Assembly: GCA_039881145.1 (NCBI GenBank)
Contig: JAYKKI010000006.1
Coordinates: 8,316,501 to 8,380,500, forward strand
DNA from: Druceiella hillmani
Lineage: Eukaryota > Arthropoda > Insecta > Lepidoptera > Hepialidae
Length of the DNA stretch: 64,000 nucleotides
Direction of reading: 5' to 3'
Shown here: positions 26,831 through 39,688 of the stretch, piece after piece
Layout: each line of letters opens with the position of its first letter
Position numbering within the stretch: the first letter of the stretch is position 1
The notes under the pieces: model-generated
The model's input: only the letters and a program-made list of their open reading frames with translations
Database searches by the model: none
Told to the model about the DNA's origin: nothing
Position numbers and translations under genes: made by a program

Positions 26831-29642
26831 GCCCGAAGCATATGGACAAAATGGATTATGATTGATCACAGTTAAATATTATTTTCTGTAGATTTTTTGC
26901 TAAAAATGTTTATTAGTTTCGATAATTTAAGAACCAAAGATGAATGATGTAAACTACGGATATGCTGTGGACTACCAATAAAAAGTTATAATGCAAACAT
27001 AAAACTATGTGTCATTTTGTACATATTTACCTTACGATTTCTGACGGTACGGCACACCGCGGGAATCCGAATTTGATTCTCGAGCGCTGGGCTATTGTTC
27101 TAATTGGTTGCAAGAGGTTAGTCTCGTACATGTATGAATTGTGTACATAAAACTACATAAGTAAATTAATGAACACTATACTGCAATAGTAGTGGATGTT
27201 ACAAGTGTGCTGCCAGTTTACCTAACATTTAACGGTAGTAGGTTTTTGAGACAAGGAAATATATTATTTTTGCAAATCATAAATTAGAACGTATTTCAGA
27301 AAAAAAGAAAACATAATGTTTTTTGTTAAAAGTAATTTTAATTTTGAATTTGAGAAAATAGGACAATGATACACTAAGTAAAAAATACTTCAAAATATGA
27401 AACAACCAAAAATTAATATGAGAAAAAATATGAAGTTAGAGTTAACATGTAATCAATTGTATACAGATATAATGGAATAAAATTGATAACTTTAATGTCA
27501 TTTACTCTGTGCGTAGTTTAAAAAGATACTAATATCAATATAAATCGATATAAATGCGAATTACGACAAGTAATAATAATTTCTTTGCTTAAGAATACAA
27601 TATTCCGGCTTATTTTACAAGTTAATAAGCATTAGAGTAAATACATGTGCTCTAACTCATCATAGCCCTAATTTCTTAATCATAACTACGCAATAAATAT
27701 ATCCTACAATCTGGCCGTTCACTCATTCTACCGCTCTCTATTCTTTTTATCCTAGACCCTTCTCATGTTCCCTCTTGCCTATTAGATTGATTGTTGTTTC
27801 TAATTATCACATTTATTAAATGACTTTGTACTTTTATTTTTCTTCATTGTGACCACAAACTTTTCTATTTAACTGCGCTACTAACTAATTGCGTGAAAAA
27901 ACGTTCGCTCTCGTATAAACATTCACCCAACATACTTGACCTCCGTTGAAGTTAATTAATAAAATAAATTAATAAAATTAAGAAGTGTGATACCTTCGTC
28001 GCTCCGGTCGTGTATCAGTTTTGTTTAAAATAAACTCGAAAAACGTATGTATTAACGAACCTAAGATTCTCCACATATTTATATTAATACAGCTTACGTT
28101 AATTTAAGTAAGTGGCTTAAATGAATTAAAGTTACCAGTTATGGATATATAAAACATAAGTAAAACATCGTTTAATTAGATTTTGTCATTATTAAATGAA
28201 GACTAAGGATGACGATAGATCGTTAATATTTCATTACTATTTTGACCAAGAAAAATATTTTCATAAACACTACCCAAATTGAAGATCCAAAATGTTACAA
28301 AATATTACAAATAAGAGATACGACATGTCTTTTTTTCGTCATTGTTACCCACTCATGGGAGAGATCTAATTTTGTATTATGCGTGTTTTATAATAATCTT
28401 GTAAACTTCCGTCGCTCCATTTTCATATCCTAAAGAAAAAAAAAAATTATTACTCAACGGTTAAGTGTAAAATTTTGCTTAACGTACATCAGTTATGTAT
28501 AAATATTTGCTTAAAATCTTATTATATTCATTAACTAATTGAAAATACAGACCAAATGAAGGTTTGTAACATACATATTTTTGTATTTTTTCATGATTAA
28601 AGGTATCCAATACCCTTTCTCTTAATCAGGCATGTTATACAACTTTCTAAAGAATATACGGAAACGAAATACGGAACGTATAAATTTGTTGTAAGAATGT
28701 TTAAAATATTTTTTCCTGTGTGTGGCGAAGTTCGTGTCAGGTGGTTTAGAAATTTAATTGTAGATCCTTAATCGGCGCAACAAAATAGCTCGCTGTTTAT
28801 ATTCGAGCTTTTACCATGAATTGATTACCGGATTTAATTTCGAACTAGGCAAGCTTAGCATTTACAAGATCATAGACCGTTTTAATTCTGAGCGTATCTC
28901 GTAAAAATATGAATTATACCATTGGTTAAAACTTCATATATACTCAAATTAACATAGATTGCAATGGCAAATTTACATAATAGCAGTGATAACACAGACA
29001 CTTCAGCAAGCCATCAACGTAATCTGTGTTGACCAGAAAAAGAGAACCTATGTAGTTATCGATGCCACAGAATGGACAGATACGTACCTGAAAACCAACA
29101 ATGTAATGGCACATTTTAGTGAAAGATATCGAAATATATTATTAGTTATGCCATTTTAAACAATTCTATCGTGTTTTCATAGTCAATATTTTTTACCAGT
29201 ATGTAGAAATATTAGTAAAGTTAATACAATTTTGCCCCATGTCTCTTCACTGTCCTGTTTTTTCAAGCTATTTGTTTATTGCATGCGTCAAGCAAAGCAT
29301 TAAGCAAGTCTTCTTTCTTTCAAGATATTAAGATTATTTTATTTATTGCCAATCCGTTCGTAGTGATCGAATAACTTAAGCAGTTCATATATTAATTAAA
29401 TATGTAAAAAACAAAATCGAACAAAAATTAGACATTAAATGAACACACGGCGTCCGACATTAAAATAAATCACATGAACAATTAAGAGTCTAACACACTA
29501 ACCATCAAGCAAATAGTTCCTACATATTTAAGTACGCTTAAAAATATTTTAAAATACATTAATAATTACATTTATATATTTTAATTATTTCTATTTGGAT
29601 ATACGTTAATAATTACACGTAATATGTTTAATATTGTTAATT

Positions 29643-29741
29643 GGTGTAGTATATTGGTTAGACGATAAGTTATACTGACATTGCTAATTTAGCAACTAGC
29701 AATGCCAGTTTAACTTATATTCTAATCATTATACTCTAGCC
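29643..29741. repeat. ~99 bp imperfect hairpin element
   Basis: Arms of ~44 bp pair around a 10-base loop (ATTTAGCAAC). The inner arm CTGACATTGCTA pairs with TAGCAATGCCAG, and pairing continues through ATAAGTTA/TAACTTAT and GGTTAG/CTAATC to GTAGTATA/TATACTC at the base. It has mismatches but no large bulge. Size and shape fit either a tiny MITE or a pre-miRNA-like foldback. No known miRNA seed is claimed. Confidence 0.65.
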
Positions 29742-29851
29742 ACTAGATCTTCATTGAATTAAATATAAATTGACGACTAATTATTTTCTGATAATTAAGA
29801 AGTGTATTTTAAACCATAGTCGAAAAAATAAATATATTTTAGTTTTTCAAT

Positions 29852-29920
29852 TGATTCGACACCAAGTAACATTTTACCAAATAACATTCGACACCAAGTA
29901 AAATTTTACGAAATAAATAA
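29852..29920. repeat. Short tandem duplication (~32 bp unit)
   Basis: ATTCGACACCAAGTAACATT then TTACCAAATAA is repeated with small changes as ATTCGACACCAAGTAAAATT then TTACGAAATAA. Confidence 0.75.
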
Positions 29921-31416
29921 AATCATAATAAATGTTTAGTATGATTTCTCTCTTTATTCGAAATAAATAAAAGTCTTGTTATATTTGAAGACTTAATATT
30001 CATTAATTGTGTATTTTATGAAAATAATTAAAATACTATAATATGTTTAATAGTAGATAAAAGACTTAGTCAAAAAGAAAATTTTAAAAAAATGCAAACA
30101 TTTACATTGTGAAATTTACCATTTCTCATAAATTAGGTGTACATTTTGAGACCTTTCTTCACAGTATTTTAAAATCCAACGATCTATTAGTATCACTGAA
30201 TAATAAAAATAATAAATTCCTGTTTAATATTTATAAATAAGTACGCAAATTGACTTGGACTAACTAGGAAGTTGTTAAGGAAATTAAAAGGGTATATGAA
30301 TGTTTTTCAATGTTTTTATCTTTAATATCAATGCACTTCTAATATTTAATGATTAATATTTCTATGCCTTTATAAAAATCCGAAAAATCTTTATCTTCAA
30401 AATGGCTAAAGACGCCCCCCTGCAACTCTTTCTCACCCAAAATGTTTTCCCCGTAACGACAACACTTTACATTTAATCAACGACGTATGGGACTTCTTAA
30501 AAAATTATTCAAAAATTCTTCATCATTTCAGTAAGTATTATTTAACCAAACCATTTCCCGTAACCACCTCCTTCTATTTTTAACAATTTTCATTCACGCT
30601 CGTAACCTTGACTCGTGTTTCCTTTATTTATTTAGTTACTATAACACTCTTATATTAACGTACATGGGTGGTCTTATTACTGCAAGAGCAATTACTCTCT
30701 AATAATTGAACGAATATTTTAACTTTACACGAAATTACTCTTATTTTTTTCGTTATTTCCTGAACATGTACACAATTATTATAACGCATGTTGCACTGCT
30801 ATGTTAAGGTTAAATAATAACTACACGTTTTATAATAAAAATTGATTTTTTCAGTTATTTTCAATAATTTGTATGAAGTTTTTTGAAGTTTTTTGAGCTG
30901 CAAATACAGGTCACGAGCTGGTCGACTGTTGTTCATAAACTGGTATAGCCTACTTATCTATGATAAATTCTGTACTATTGTGTATTCATTCTTATTACTA
31001 TTGTGAACACTATTCAAATATTCAAAAGTAGCTTTTTAACGTAATTAAATTTCCTGTATCGAAAACACTTTTATTGATAGATTAAAGCTGCTGTGAAAAG
31101 TATAGTAGTGGCAAAAAAAACAAAATTCGTAACCTACCCCAATATAGCCAAATTGCCCTAACCCTTAACAATAGAAAAAGTCAATAAGAAAAAAATCGCC
31201 ACCACTTTACCTGTAGGGCAGTTACCATAAATTTTCTCTAAAACATTTTCTTTCTCGACTTTGTAGGAGTAACAAATTTGTTTAAACATGCATAATATCA
31301 ATTATATACCACTAAAAATCTGCAAGTAAAGCGGTTGTGATATACACATAGACAGAAAGATGGCAATAGTGACACTCTCAGGGTTGCTAGTTTGGCTACG
31401 AAAACACAAAATGGTT

Positions 31417-31444
31417 CAAGGCGTCATTTGATGTTGACGCCTTG
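31417..31444. repeat. Perfect 10 bp stem-loop
   Basis: CAAGGCGTCA and TGACGCCTTG are exact reverse complements around an 8-base loop, unusually GC-rich for the region. No coding sequence ends here, so a terminator role is not indicated. Confidence 0.6.
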
Positions 31445-32228
31445 TACAATAAAATAGTTCTAAGAAACCAATCAACAAGTATTTCAAACATAATCACCTA
31501 AGAAATTAAATAAATAAGAAGGATAAATGGGATGGATATTTCCATTAATTAAATCGTTTTTTAATATTATAATCGTACAAGTTATAACAATGGAATCACA
31601 CAATTTATACGTATATTAATGTATTGTTAAAAACAAATGGGAATAAAAGAAAAAAAAGGATTTCGGAGCAATGTTATTTAAACAATTTATAATTAATTTT
31701 TTTTAATTAATACTACGTTTGCTTTAACGCTTACTAATCATTGAAATATGTTTTCGATAATTTAATGTTAAGAGTAAATTTTTCATTATCTAATAAAGGT
31801 CGATGTTGAAGTTCGTGTTTGTGTTTAATTTTTAAATCATTTTCTTAACACACAGCTACGCAGAGTAAATAATACCAATAATATTGACTGTTAGACCTTG
31901 AATATGTATAATTTATTACATGTTAAAATGAACTATTAACTGTTATCTGTGTTATATATTTCAAACTATTTTTATTATTATCTTTTATTTATTATTTTTG
32001 TTATAAACTTTATTTATTTTTATTTTTAATATTTTTATTATTAACTTATATTCATTTTAACATTTTACCTTAAGATTGACTCAGCTAACGATCTTTACAG
32101 TATCAATTCATGTAGAGTATTTATTCATATTATTTGGATAAATGTTAGCTAAATTATTGAGAGTAGTTTTAATGTCTCCCTTTAAGTAACATTACGTAGA
32201 TGTCATTTAAGATAATTTTGCAATAAAT

Positions 32229-34349
32229 TTAATTCAATGTAAAGTTGTAAAATTGAGCGAGTACTATGGTGTACGTAGCAATAACAGCGAAAAAACTGAA
32301 AATGAAATTATAGTTCAGAACGAAAGCGCCGCAAACTGTAAATTGTACCGGGTTTCCCAGAAGTTGGTTTATTTTATTCAACAGCATTCTCTCTTGTTCA
32401 TCTGAAATAGTTTAAAAATTACTATGAACATTAAAATTGGCAAAAATATTGAAATAATTAGAGTTGGCGAATGTTCTTATTACCTTAAAAACTAGCGTGA
32501 AAAAAGTTATGACGCACGCCTGCACATATGTGTTTGTGTGTATATATATGTATGTATATTTCTGTAGGTAATAACATATTTTTGCATAACCTCGTGTTAG
32601 TACGATAAAAAAGAAAAGATGAAAATATGTAGGAAAATAAAACAATTTTCGACATGAATAAAAACAGAAAAAATTTGAAACAAAAAGAATTTAAACCTAT
32701 TGAACAATTGAATGTCACAAGACGTAAAAAGGCACGTATGCAAAAAAAAACGAACAAGACGTAAAGCTAGCAGAATGGCACGTCGCAACGTGCTATCAAA
32801 ATTTTATATTTATTATTATTATTAAATTTTATTATTACGCCATTAGATATTTCATATCCAAAGAAGTGTTTGGCAAGAAAGAATTACGAGGCGATATGAG
32901 AGGTCGAAATGTAGAAAAAAGTATTCAAAGAGATGTACTGAAAGAAATATTATTTTGTGTACATTACAGATGTCTAAAATTAATTTCTAATTTTAAGGTA
33001 CTTAACAAATTACTGTGTAAATTCCATAAGTATCAACAAAATAACAGTATTTTAACGTAACCGAACTATATGTCCATTTTGAAAACCATCAAATGAGGCA
33101 AATAGCACTACACTTAGTAAATGCATTCTACATTGGGCGTTTCTTTCCCAGCTCTAACGAATATAACGTTGATATTTCGTAGACTTTTATTTACAGTGAA
33201 AGCTGTGACCAAGATATCATGTAATATGAAAATATTTAAATTGATTAAACAAACAGAAAGACAATATAAATTATTCTTGGTTCTTAATAAGATTCCTAAT
33301 TCATAATCTTCGCCCTCATCTTTAGATAGTTGTTTGAGTACTATCGCTGGGAAAATTCTGTAATGGCACAAATTTTTTAGTGAATATACTTTGCTGGCAT
33401 ATTTTTGAGACAGCAGTCATCACCAGTTGCCATTTCTTCAAGATCAATATCTAGTTTTGCTGAAGATTATTAATTTTACTTTAATCAAACCTGGATGCTA
33501 GTTATTGAAATTAGCAGAGATTGTTTGACAGATAAATGTTAAGGTGTGGAAAACTTATTGTTTTAACATTCAAGATATTTACTAGAGCAAATATTTTGTC
33601 ATATTATACACACATACATAAAGAAACTGGTGCGCTATAGCAAGTATTGGAGAGTATATGACTTCATGAAGAAAATTTATTTAAAACGTATTATCTGGGA
33701 AAGGAAAAGCAGTCACTTTGGTAAAAGTAAGTCTTGAAGTATCATAACATGAAATATATAACTAGTGGTGCTTGATTGTAGGAAAATCCAAGATATTAAA
33801 TACTTACCAAAATAACATGTCGCCGTAAGTTTGTTTGTAGTCCTTATAGCTATAATTCTATTAGTTTCAATACCACCAGCGAAGACGCATATGACACAGA
33901 GGATTGTCACGTAGAAACACCACAATAAAATGAAATTTATGAATCTAGGGTTCATTTCATCCTGTAAAAATTTATACTGTTGTTATACTTCACCTTAAAA
34001 GCTTGATTTAGTACATTTTATAAGAATATCAATAACGTTTTATTGTACACCCTGATGTCGTTGTTGTTCGAGGTTTTCAAAATTTGATATGGCGCAAATA
34101 TTTGATTACACATCTGTGAGAGTTTTTTAATTCAATAATTTTTTTCAGATTTAAATATTTTTCTCTTCCATTAAATTATGATAAATAAATTCTCAAAATA
34201 CCGTTCGAAAGGAATTAGGATTTTTATCTTTGTTGTTAATTGTTTTTAAATTCCAAAACTAAATGTTATCTATCCTGGATGACAGCATGGCATTAATTTC
34301 GTGAAAAGTATGTAGTTAATTCCGTATAAATATGTCACTATATAATCAC

Positions 34350-34402
<53 letters not shown>

Positions 34403-34416
34403 TATGTATATATATA

Positions 34417-34487
<71 letters not shown>

Positions 34488-36468
34488 TATGTATATTATC
34501 AGCAACTACTTTAAATTAGGGAGTAATATAAGATTCTAAACTAAATTAATATTATGTGACACGTACAGTAATAACAATTTTGACTATTACACAGATAAAT
34601 GTGTAAAATATTAAGAAACCAAAAAAATTTTAACAAAAGGTGAAGGTATTAAAGACAAGTAAACAGAATATTGTAAACATCTTCGAAATATTCCAGCATT
34701 CACGAATACTATCAAAATGGAACAATTTTACAAACGCTCCTTGCTATCATATCGGACGAAGTTAAAATTACCATAAAACAAATGAAAAAAACAATTTCTC
34801 GATTTTCAGATGAAATACCAGCGGAATTCTGAAAACATCTAGGTGATCCAATAGTGCATGAATTGCATAACAAACGAATTCATGGTTTCACGATAACCAA
34901 CTCATGGTGAAACAGGCACCGGATACCATTTGACAGAGGAAAAGGAGATATAACAAAGTATAGGAATTATAGAGCTAATAAAATGATATCAAAACTTTCT
35001 GAGTGGATGAGGATCCAAAAAAATAGATTGAAACAAATTATAATTCTTACTGCTAACCAGAGGAACGCACTCAAATTCAAATTCAAACCGTTTTAATAAG
35101 GCTCTAAAAATTAACAACAAAACTTGGGCATAATTTTCACAGATTTGACAAAGACATTTGATTATCTCACCAGGGATCTGACCTAGGAATCACTTATACA
35201 GCAACAAGTACTGGAATGTTTTATCAGACTCATTCAAAGTATGTACAAAACTGTCACCGCCCAAATTTTAGATCCTGTATGCACAAGTTAAACGTCAGAA
35301 ATTGAAGTTGGAATGTAAGAAGGTTCTACAATCAGTTGAATGCTATTTAATACACGTGTGAACTATCTACCTAGACTCTAACAGAAATCATTGCTTCGTA
35401 AATAATATTGAACTCGTAAATAACATTTTAGTAAAACAATTTAAATAGTACCAGATTCCGTGAAAATCCGAGAAGATGGTTGACTGCTGTTAAAGTGTAC
35501 ACTAATGTTGCGGCGACAAAATAAAACAGCTGAAAAATAAATTAGACGGTTAAACAATTTTGAAACAAATGTAAGAAGCGCAATAATATTTATACAATCT
35601 CTCCTATTCGCTTGGAATTGTATAGTATGTTGTCGATTTTATAAAATGATTTAGATATTAAATATTAAAAATTCTTAAAATTTTAATGAAAGAAATTATG
35701 TTATTAAATAATTACCTGGACGCTAAATGCTGTATTTAACAACTCACACACTTCTAGTAACTTGTAATGAGTATTATATAAATCCAAAATGTTTATATTA
35801 TCTTCAACAATATCATCGGTTATATTAAGTACGACATTCGTCAACGTATGGACAAAAATTACATTATTTCGGTTTGCGTCATTATTTCTTTCCAATCGTT
35901 TCAATTCATCAATTAAAAGAGAAAACCGCAGATTTACTGCTCTGACCAATTGTATGAAGTTGCACATTTCGATGACAGATGTAAAGAAAATTTGCAAATT
36001 ATGTATTTGGTCGATGATATCGAATTTTAAAGATAGATAAATGTGGTCAATAATTTGCACGACGATGTAAAACACGAACAAGAATATCACCATAATAAAA
36101 CTAATTCTTTTCATATTTCGGTAAACTTCAATTTTATCGATGCGTTTGAGCTTCACATCAATTTTATAAATTCTTCTGTACATACTGGTGAACAAATTCT
36201 GAGATAAAAAATTCAACCATATTAAATCAACGACTATAATTAGTAATTCTATTAAGCCCATTACTATAAAGACAATATCCAAGGAACTACCACGAAGATA
36301 AAAATAATAGATTTGGGCAAATATACAAAACGGAACATATAAAACAATGCATGTCTTATAGTGATGTTCAAATTTATTCAATCGTAGCAGACAATCACGT
36401 TTTACAAAGCAAAATGCGTGACAAATCGTGAGGGGATTAAGACTACTTTTTATAGAATGATCTGCCAT
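32229..36468 (-). CDS. Gustatory receptor (Gr, 7tm_7 family), intact three-exon gene
   Basis: Complement of three exons: 35716-36468 (251 codons, donor CAG|GTAATT), 33808-33961 (acceptor TTTACAG, donor TTTG|GTAAGTA) and 32229-32401 (acceptor ATTTCAG). Splicing is phase 0, then phase 1, giving 359 residues and TAA with no internal stop. The start ATG sits in a CAACAATGG context and is followed by MADHSIK. Hydrophobic segments lie near residues 40-58, 61-88, 122-146, 160-178, 258-281 and 334-353. Residues 229-251 match the Gr pattern YxxHYxLLEV...FxxQ. The C-terminal exon ends with TYTIVLAQF at 345-353, fitting the family's TYhhhhhQF signature. Insect Grs are ligand-gated cation channels in the dendrites of taste neurons. 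The ligand cannot be told from sequence. The usual length is 350-450, so 359 is normal. Two decayed paralogues flank it, and it is the only member here with a full reading frame. Expression is not shown. Confidence 0.85.
34348..34485. repeat. (TA)n microsatellite in intron 1 of the intact Gr
   Basis: About 135 bases of TA repeat with a few interruptions, between exon 2 and the LINE fossil. The IYIY frame across it is not a gene. Confidence 0.96.
34755..35390 (+). mobile_element. LINE reverse transcriptase fossil (RTE/CR1-like)
   Basis: Plus-strand translation gives [19 protein letters not shown], the thumbprint upstream of RT block A in non-LTR retrotransposons (usually KSPGxDGIPAEF). Further on, [18 protein letters not shown] matches RT block A (FxDxxKAFDxVxR) with its Asp kept. 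[16 protein letters not shown], then GM(stop)EGSTIS(stop)MLFN, match block B (GVRQGSxLSPxLFN). Several stops and frame changes show long decay. The fragment sits in intron 1 of the intact Gr, antisense to it. Assignment to RTE over CR1/Jockey is tentative. Confidence 0.65.
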
Positions 36469-36481
36469 TGTTGCTGACTAA

Positions 36482-36492
36482 AGTACTGACAA
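36482..36492 (-). promoter_or_regulatory. Candidate initiator (TCAGTA) upstream of the intact Gr
   Basis: On the minus strand the sequence TTGTCAGTACT lies about 15-25 bases before the Gr start codon. TCAGT is the core of the arthropod initiator element. No clear TATA box is seen at the expected -30 position. Such a short 5' leader is possible, but the match is short and could be chance. Confidence 0.2.
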
Positions 36493-38499
36493 TTCCCTAC
36501 TAAAGAAATGAAAAGCTGAACTACAATTATCGCCCTTAAAAACAGACACACACTTATCACCAATATTAATTTTTTTAACCCTGATTTGTCGTTCTAACTT
36601 GGTACCTAATTTTACTATTTGGGTTACTTTATATCTACTTTATAGCTACTTTATGTATACTTTATAGCTACTTTATATCAAGCCATACTGGCTTGATCTA
36701 AAGAAATTTATAAAAGAAAATAAAAACGATCATTTCATAGTAGTCGTCCATTTACGAAAGCATAAATCTGCTAAGCACTACTAGAGTTTTGTATTTACTC
36801 AAATATATTCATATTCTTGTCGATTTGGTACAGCAAGTACTGCCACCGCGGGTGGCTTTTCGACATTGAACCAAGAGTTAAACAGCTTTCAGTGTGCCCA
36901 AAGGGCATCATCATATCACGTTGTTCCATTTTGAGTATTGAACTATATGAATGTCATTTGACGGAAAAAAAAACCGATTATACTCTTAATTTAGAGTCTT
37001 TCTTAAGTTTTTTTTAAGTGGATTCTTTTTATAATAATTAAACGCTTGAATGTAAACATCTCTCCTCGAATAAAATATATGATAAATTATTTTCATCTAA
37101 TATTTTCGAAAAGAACTAAACGAAATTCTTGCTACATAAATTTACAAATATTTAATATGCAAAATGTAAGGGTATACGTATATCTCTTAATTTAATTTCT
37201 ATATGTCTTATTTTTTTATATTTTATTTCTCATGTAATAATTTAATACGTTACATCGACTTTGAAGGGGCTTTCACGAAGAATATTAAAATTTGTCGTAT
37301 GTTTTTTTTTATGTTTGTCGTATGTTTAATTTTAAATTGTATATATGAAAAATGTGCAAAAATAGGGTATTCCCCTTTTTTCCTAAATTACTGAGTAAGC
37401 AATCATAAAAAAGACAGGGCTGCTAATTTTTTAATTAGAACCTTTCAAAAAATTATGGCGTTTATGCTATATTTTATACTGTTTGAAATGAGCACTGTGT
37501 TTTTACGCCTGCCGTGGTTATAGTGGCAATATATTTATGTGAAAAATTAATATTTATAAATAGTTTAATGAAATTACTATGCACCTTTAAATGTTTATAA
37601 GTCCCTAAATGTGTACAGAAAATTTGCGGGTTCTACACAAGACTTCGTCCTTATGAACTCTCTTGAATCTATTTTCTTTGCAATCTGGCATCTGCATCGC
37701 TTAAGAAATCTTTACGGTCACTAATTTTTTAAGATCAGATTAATATAGAAGTTACCATTAAAGTGATTTAAAATAATTAACGTCTTTTAATTAATGGGTA
37801 AATATATATTATATATATAGATAATAGATAATAGATAAATTAATTAATGGGTAAATATATATTATTATGTAGATAATAGATAAATTAAATACACAACGCT
37901 ACTAAAAATGTCATCTTTGATTGGAAAAATAAAATATATTTTTAAACAAATAAAATAAAAAAAAATGTAATACTAGCAACTAAAGTACGCCTCATATTAA
38001 CATCGTCTGACGCAAGTAAAAATTAAAATGTAGGTAAAAGGTAATTTAAAACAGTTACATAGCTTATTGAATAACAAACATTATCTTATAACGAGAATTG
38101 TCAATGAACGGGATTTCGACTTTATAAATAATGTTTAAATTGGAAATCTACCAAGTTTATTTCGGGTCGAGTAGACTCAAATACAACAATAGCAGGGTTT
38201 AATTATAATACTCTTATGAAAGGCCTTGGAATCGTGTTTGTATTGTGTAAAGTCTCAATGCCATTATTGATTTTTTGATCCAAATATATGAGACATAACA
38301 AAAATATAAATAAACATGTTGAGTAAAATTAGCACTCAGACGTTGAGGGTTCCGTACATATTTAGGCACATTGTGTAAACATTTAAGAATTCATTTCTGT
38401 AAATAATTATAGTGTTTCTATGAAAATTTAATGATAATTGTTCATATAAAATTTAAAAAAAAATATTTCAATTTCATCATCAATATACATATAATATCA
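36493..38499. other. Intergenic upstream of the intact Gr
   Basis: It contains a small tandem repeat of CTACTTTATAG/TATACTTTATAG at 36633-36680 and the duplication at 37789. No gene is recognised. Confidence 0.5.
37789..37886. repeat. Short tandem duplication (~52 bp unit)
   Basis: TTAATTAATGGGTAAATATA followed by TATTAT and GATAATAGATAAATTA occurs twice in a row (about 37789 and 37841). Confidence 0.75.
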
Positions 38500-39688
38500 G
38501 GTGACCGAGCGATGCTCGGTATATTTCGAGTTTCCCATAGAAAAGTGAAATTGCTTGTTTCATGGTATTATATTTAGTATTAGATTTTCTTTTCCATCCC
38601 TTTCCCCCTCCCCTTAGTCTTTGTTTTCGGGTTCGGCCTTCAGTCTCGCCTTCCCGTTCACCTTCGTGTTCAACTTCGCATTTTCGCCTTTGCTTTCGTG
38701 TTTGCTTTCGCATTCGTCTTCGCGTTTGCCTTCGTTTTCGCCCTTGCGTTCACCTTCGCGTTCGCCCTCCCGTTCGTCTTCCACTTTCCCTTCGCCTTCC
38801 ACTCCTCTCACCTTAACCCCCCCTCCATCTTTACATACCCCTTCCCTCCCTCTCCCACCCTTCCTCCGTCCCCATTCCCTTCCCTTCACCTTCCTCTTCC
38901 CTTCCACTCCCTCTCCATCTTCCCTTCCTCTTACCTTCTAATTCACCTTCTTCTTACCTCCCCCTCCCCATTCTCCTCCTCCACTTCTCCTTCCCCTTCA
39001 CCATTACCTTTTCTTTCCCTTTACCTCCCTCTACCCTACCTCTCCACCTTCCCTTCCCCCCTTACCTCTCCCTCCCCAACCTCCTCCTCCACTTCTCCTT
39101 CCCCTTCAACCATCACCTTTCCCTTCCCTTTACCTCCCCCTACCCATACCTCTACACCCCACTTCATCTTTCCCTTCACCATGCTCTTCCCCTGCGGCAT
39201 CACCTATCTCTTGCCTTAACCTCCCCCTACCCCTCCACTTCGCCTTCCCCTTCAGCTCCCGCTTCTCTTTCCCTTTTCGTCCCCTCCTCTTTTCCTACCT
39301 CTCCCACTCCCCAGGTAGGAAGCTACCCTCACTTCACCATCACCTTTCCATTCCCCTTACCTCCCCCTACACACCACTTCCCCTTCTACGCCCCTTCTCC
39401 TTCCCCTTTCACTTACCTCTCCCACCCTACCCTTCCCCACTCGTTTTCTTAAGTTTTTTCCATCCAAAAGTTATTAAGTCATACAATAGTTTTCATAGTA
39501 ATTTTGAAAATTTTAAATGGCTGCCATTTCCAAAATAATGAACCGACATGGCTCATCTTTGGAATTCATTAATATAATCACCCACACAATAAATGGGTAA
39601 AATACCAAATTTCATCATCGTTAGAGCCGTTTCCGAGAAACCATTTACATATATATATACATACAAGAATTGCTCGTTTAATAGTATA

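Larger units (their letters stand above)
24413..27032 (+). mobile_element. pogo/Tigger-like (jerky-type) DNA transposon, full length, inactivated
   Basis: A 2.62 kb element whose ends are inverted repeats of about 23 bp. The left end reads GGGGAAATACGTACAAAATG and the right end, read inward on the minus strand, reads AGGTAAATATGTACAAAATG. Each is flanked by TA (24411-24412 and 27033-27034), the target-site duplication typical of Tc1/mariner/pogo elements. On the left, the motif GTACAAAATGACATA is repeated in tandem just inside the end. The interior carries a broken DDE transposase (24885-25990) and a C-terminal zinc-finger tail (26100-26830). The ends remain recognisable, so the element may once have been mobilisable in trans. 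Confidence 0.82.
27033..31014. other. Intergenic, no gene recognised
   Basis: Short frames only (28242-28433, 28959-29159). Apart from the hairpin at 29643 and the tandem duplication at 29852, nothing structured is seen. Confidence 0.5.

Noticed and set aside
28959..29159. 66-codon frame containing VIDATEWTDTYLKTN
   Set aside because: Briefly considered as an odorant-receptor C-terminal exon, but the match to that pattern is too weak and no splice acceptor or partner exon was found.
38562..39219. Open frames of 84-173 codons rich in Ser/Pro/Phe/Ala, and acidic/basic frames on the other strand
   Set aside because: All are translations of the polypyrimidine tract, with low complexity and overlapping frames on both strands.
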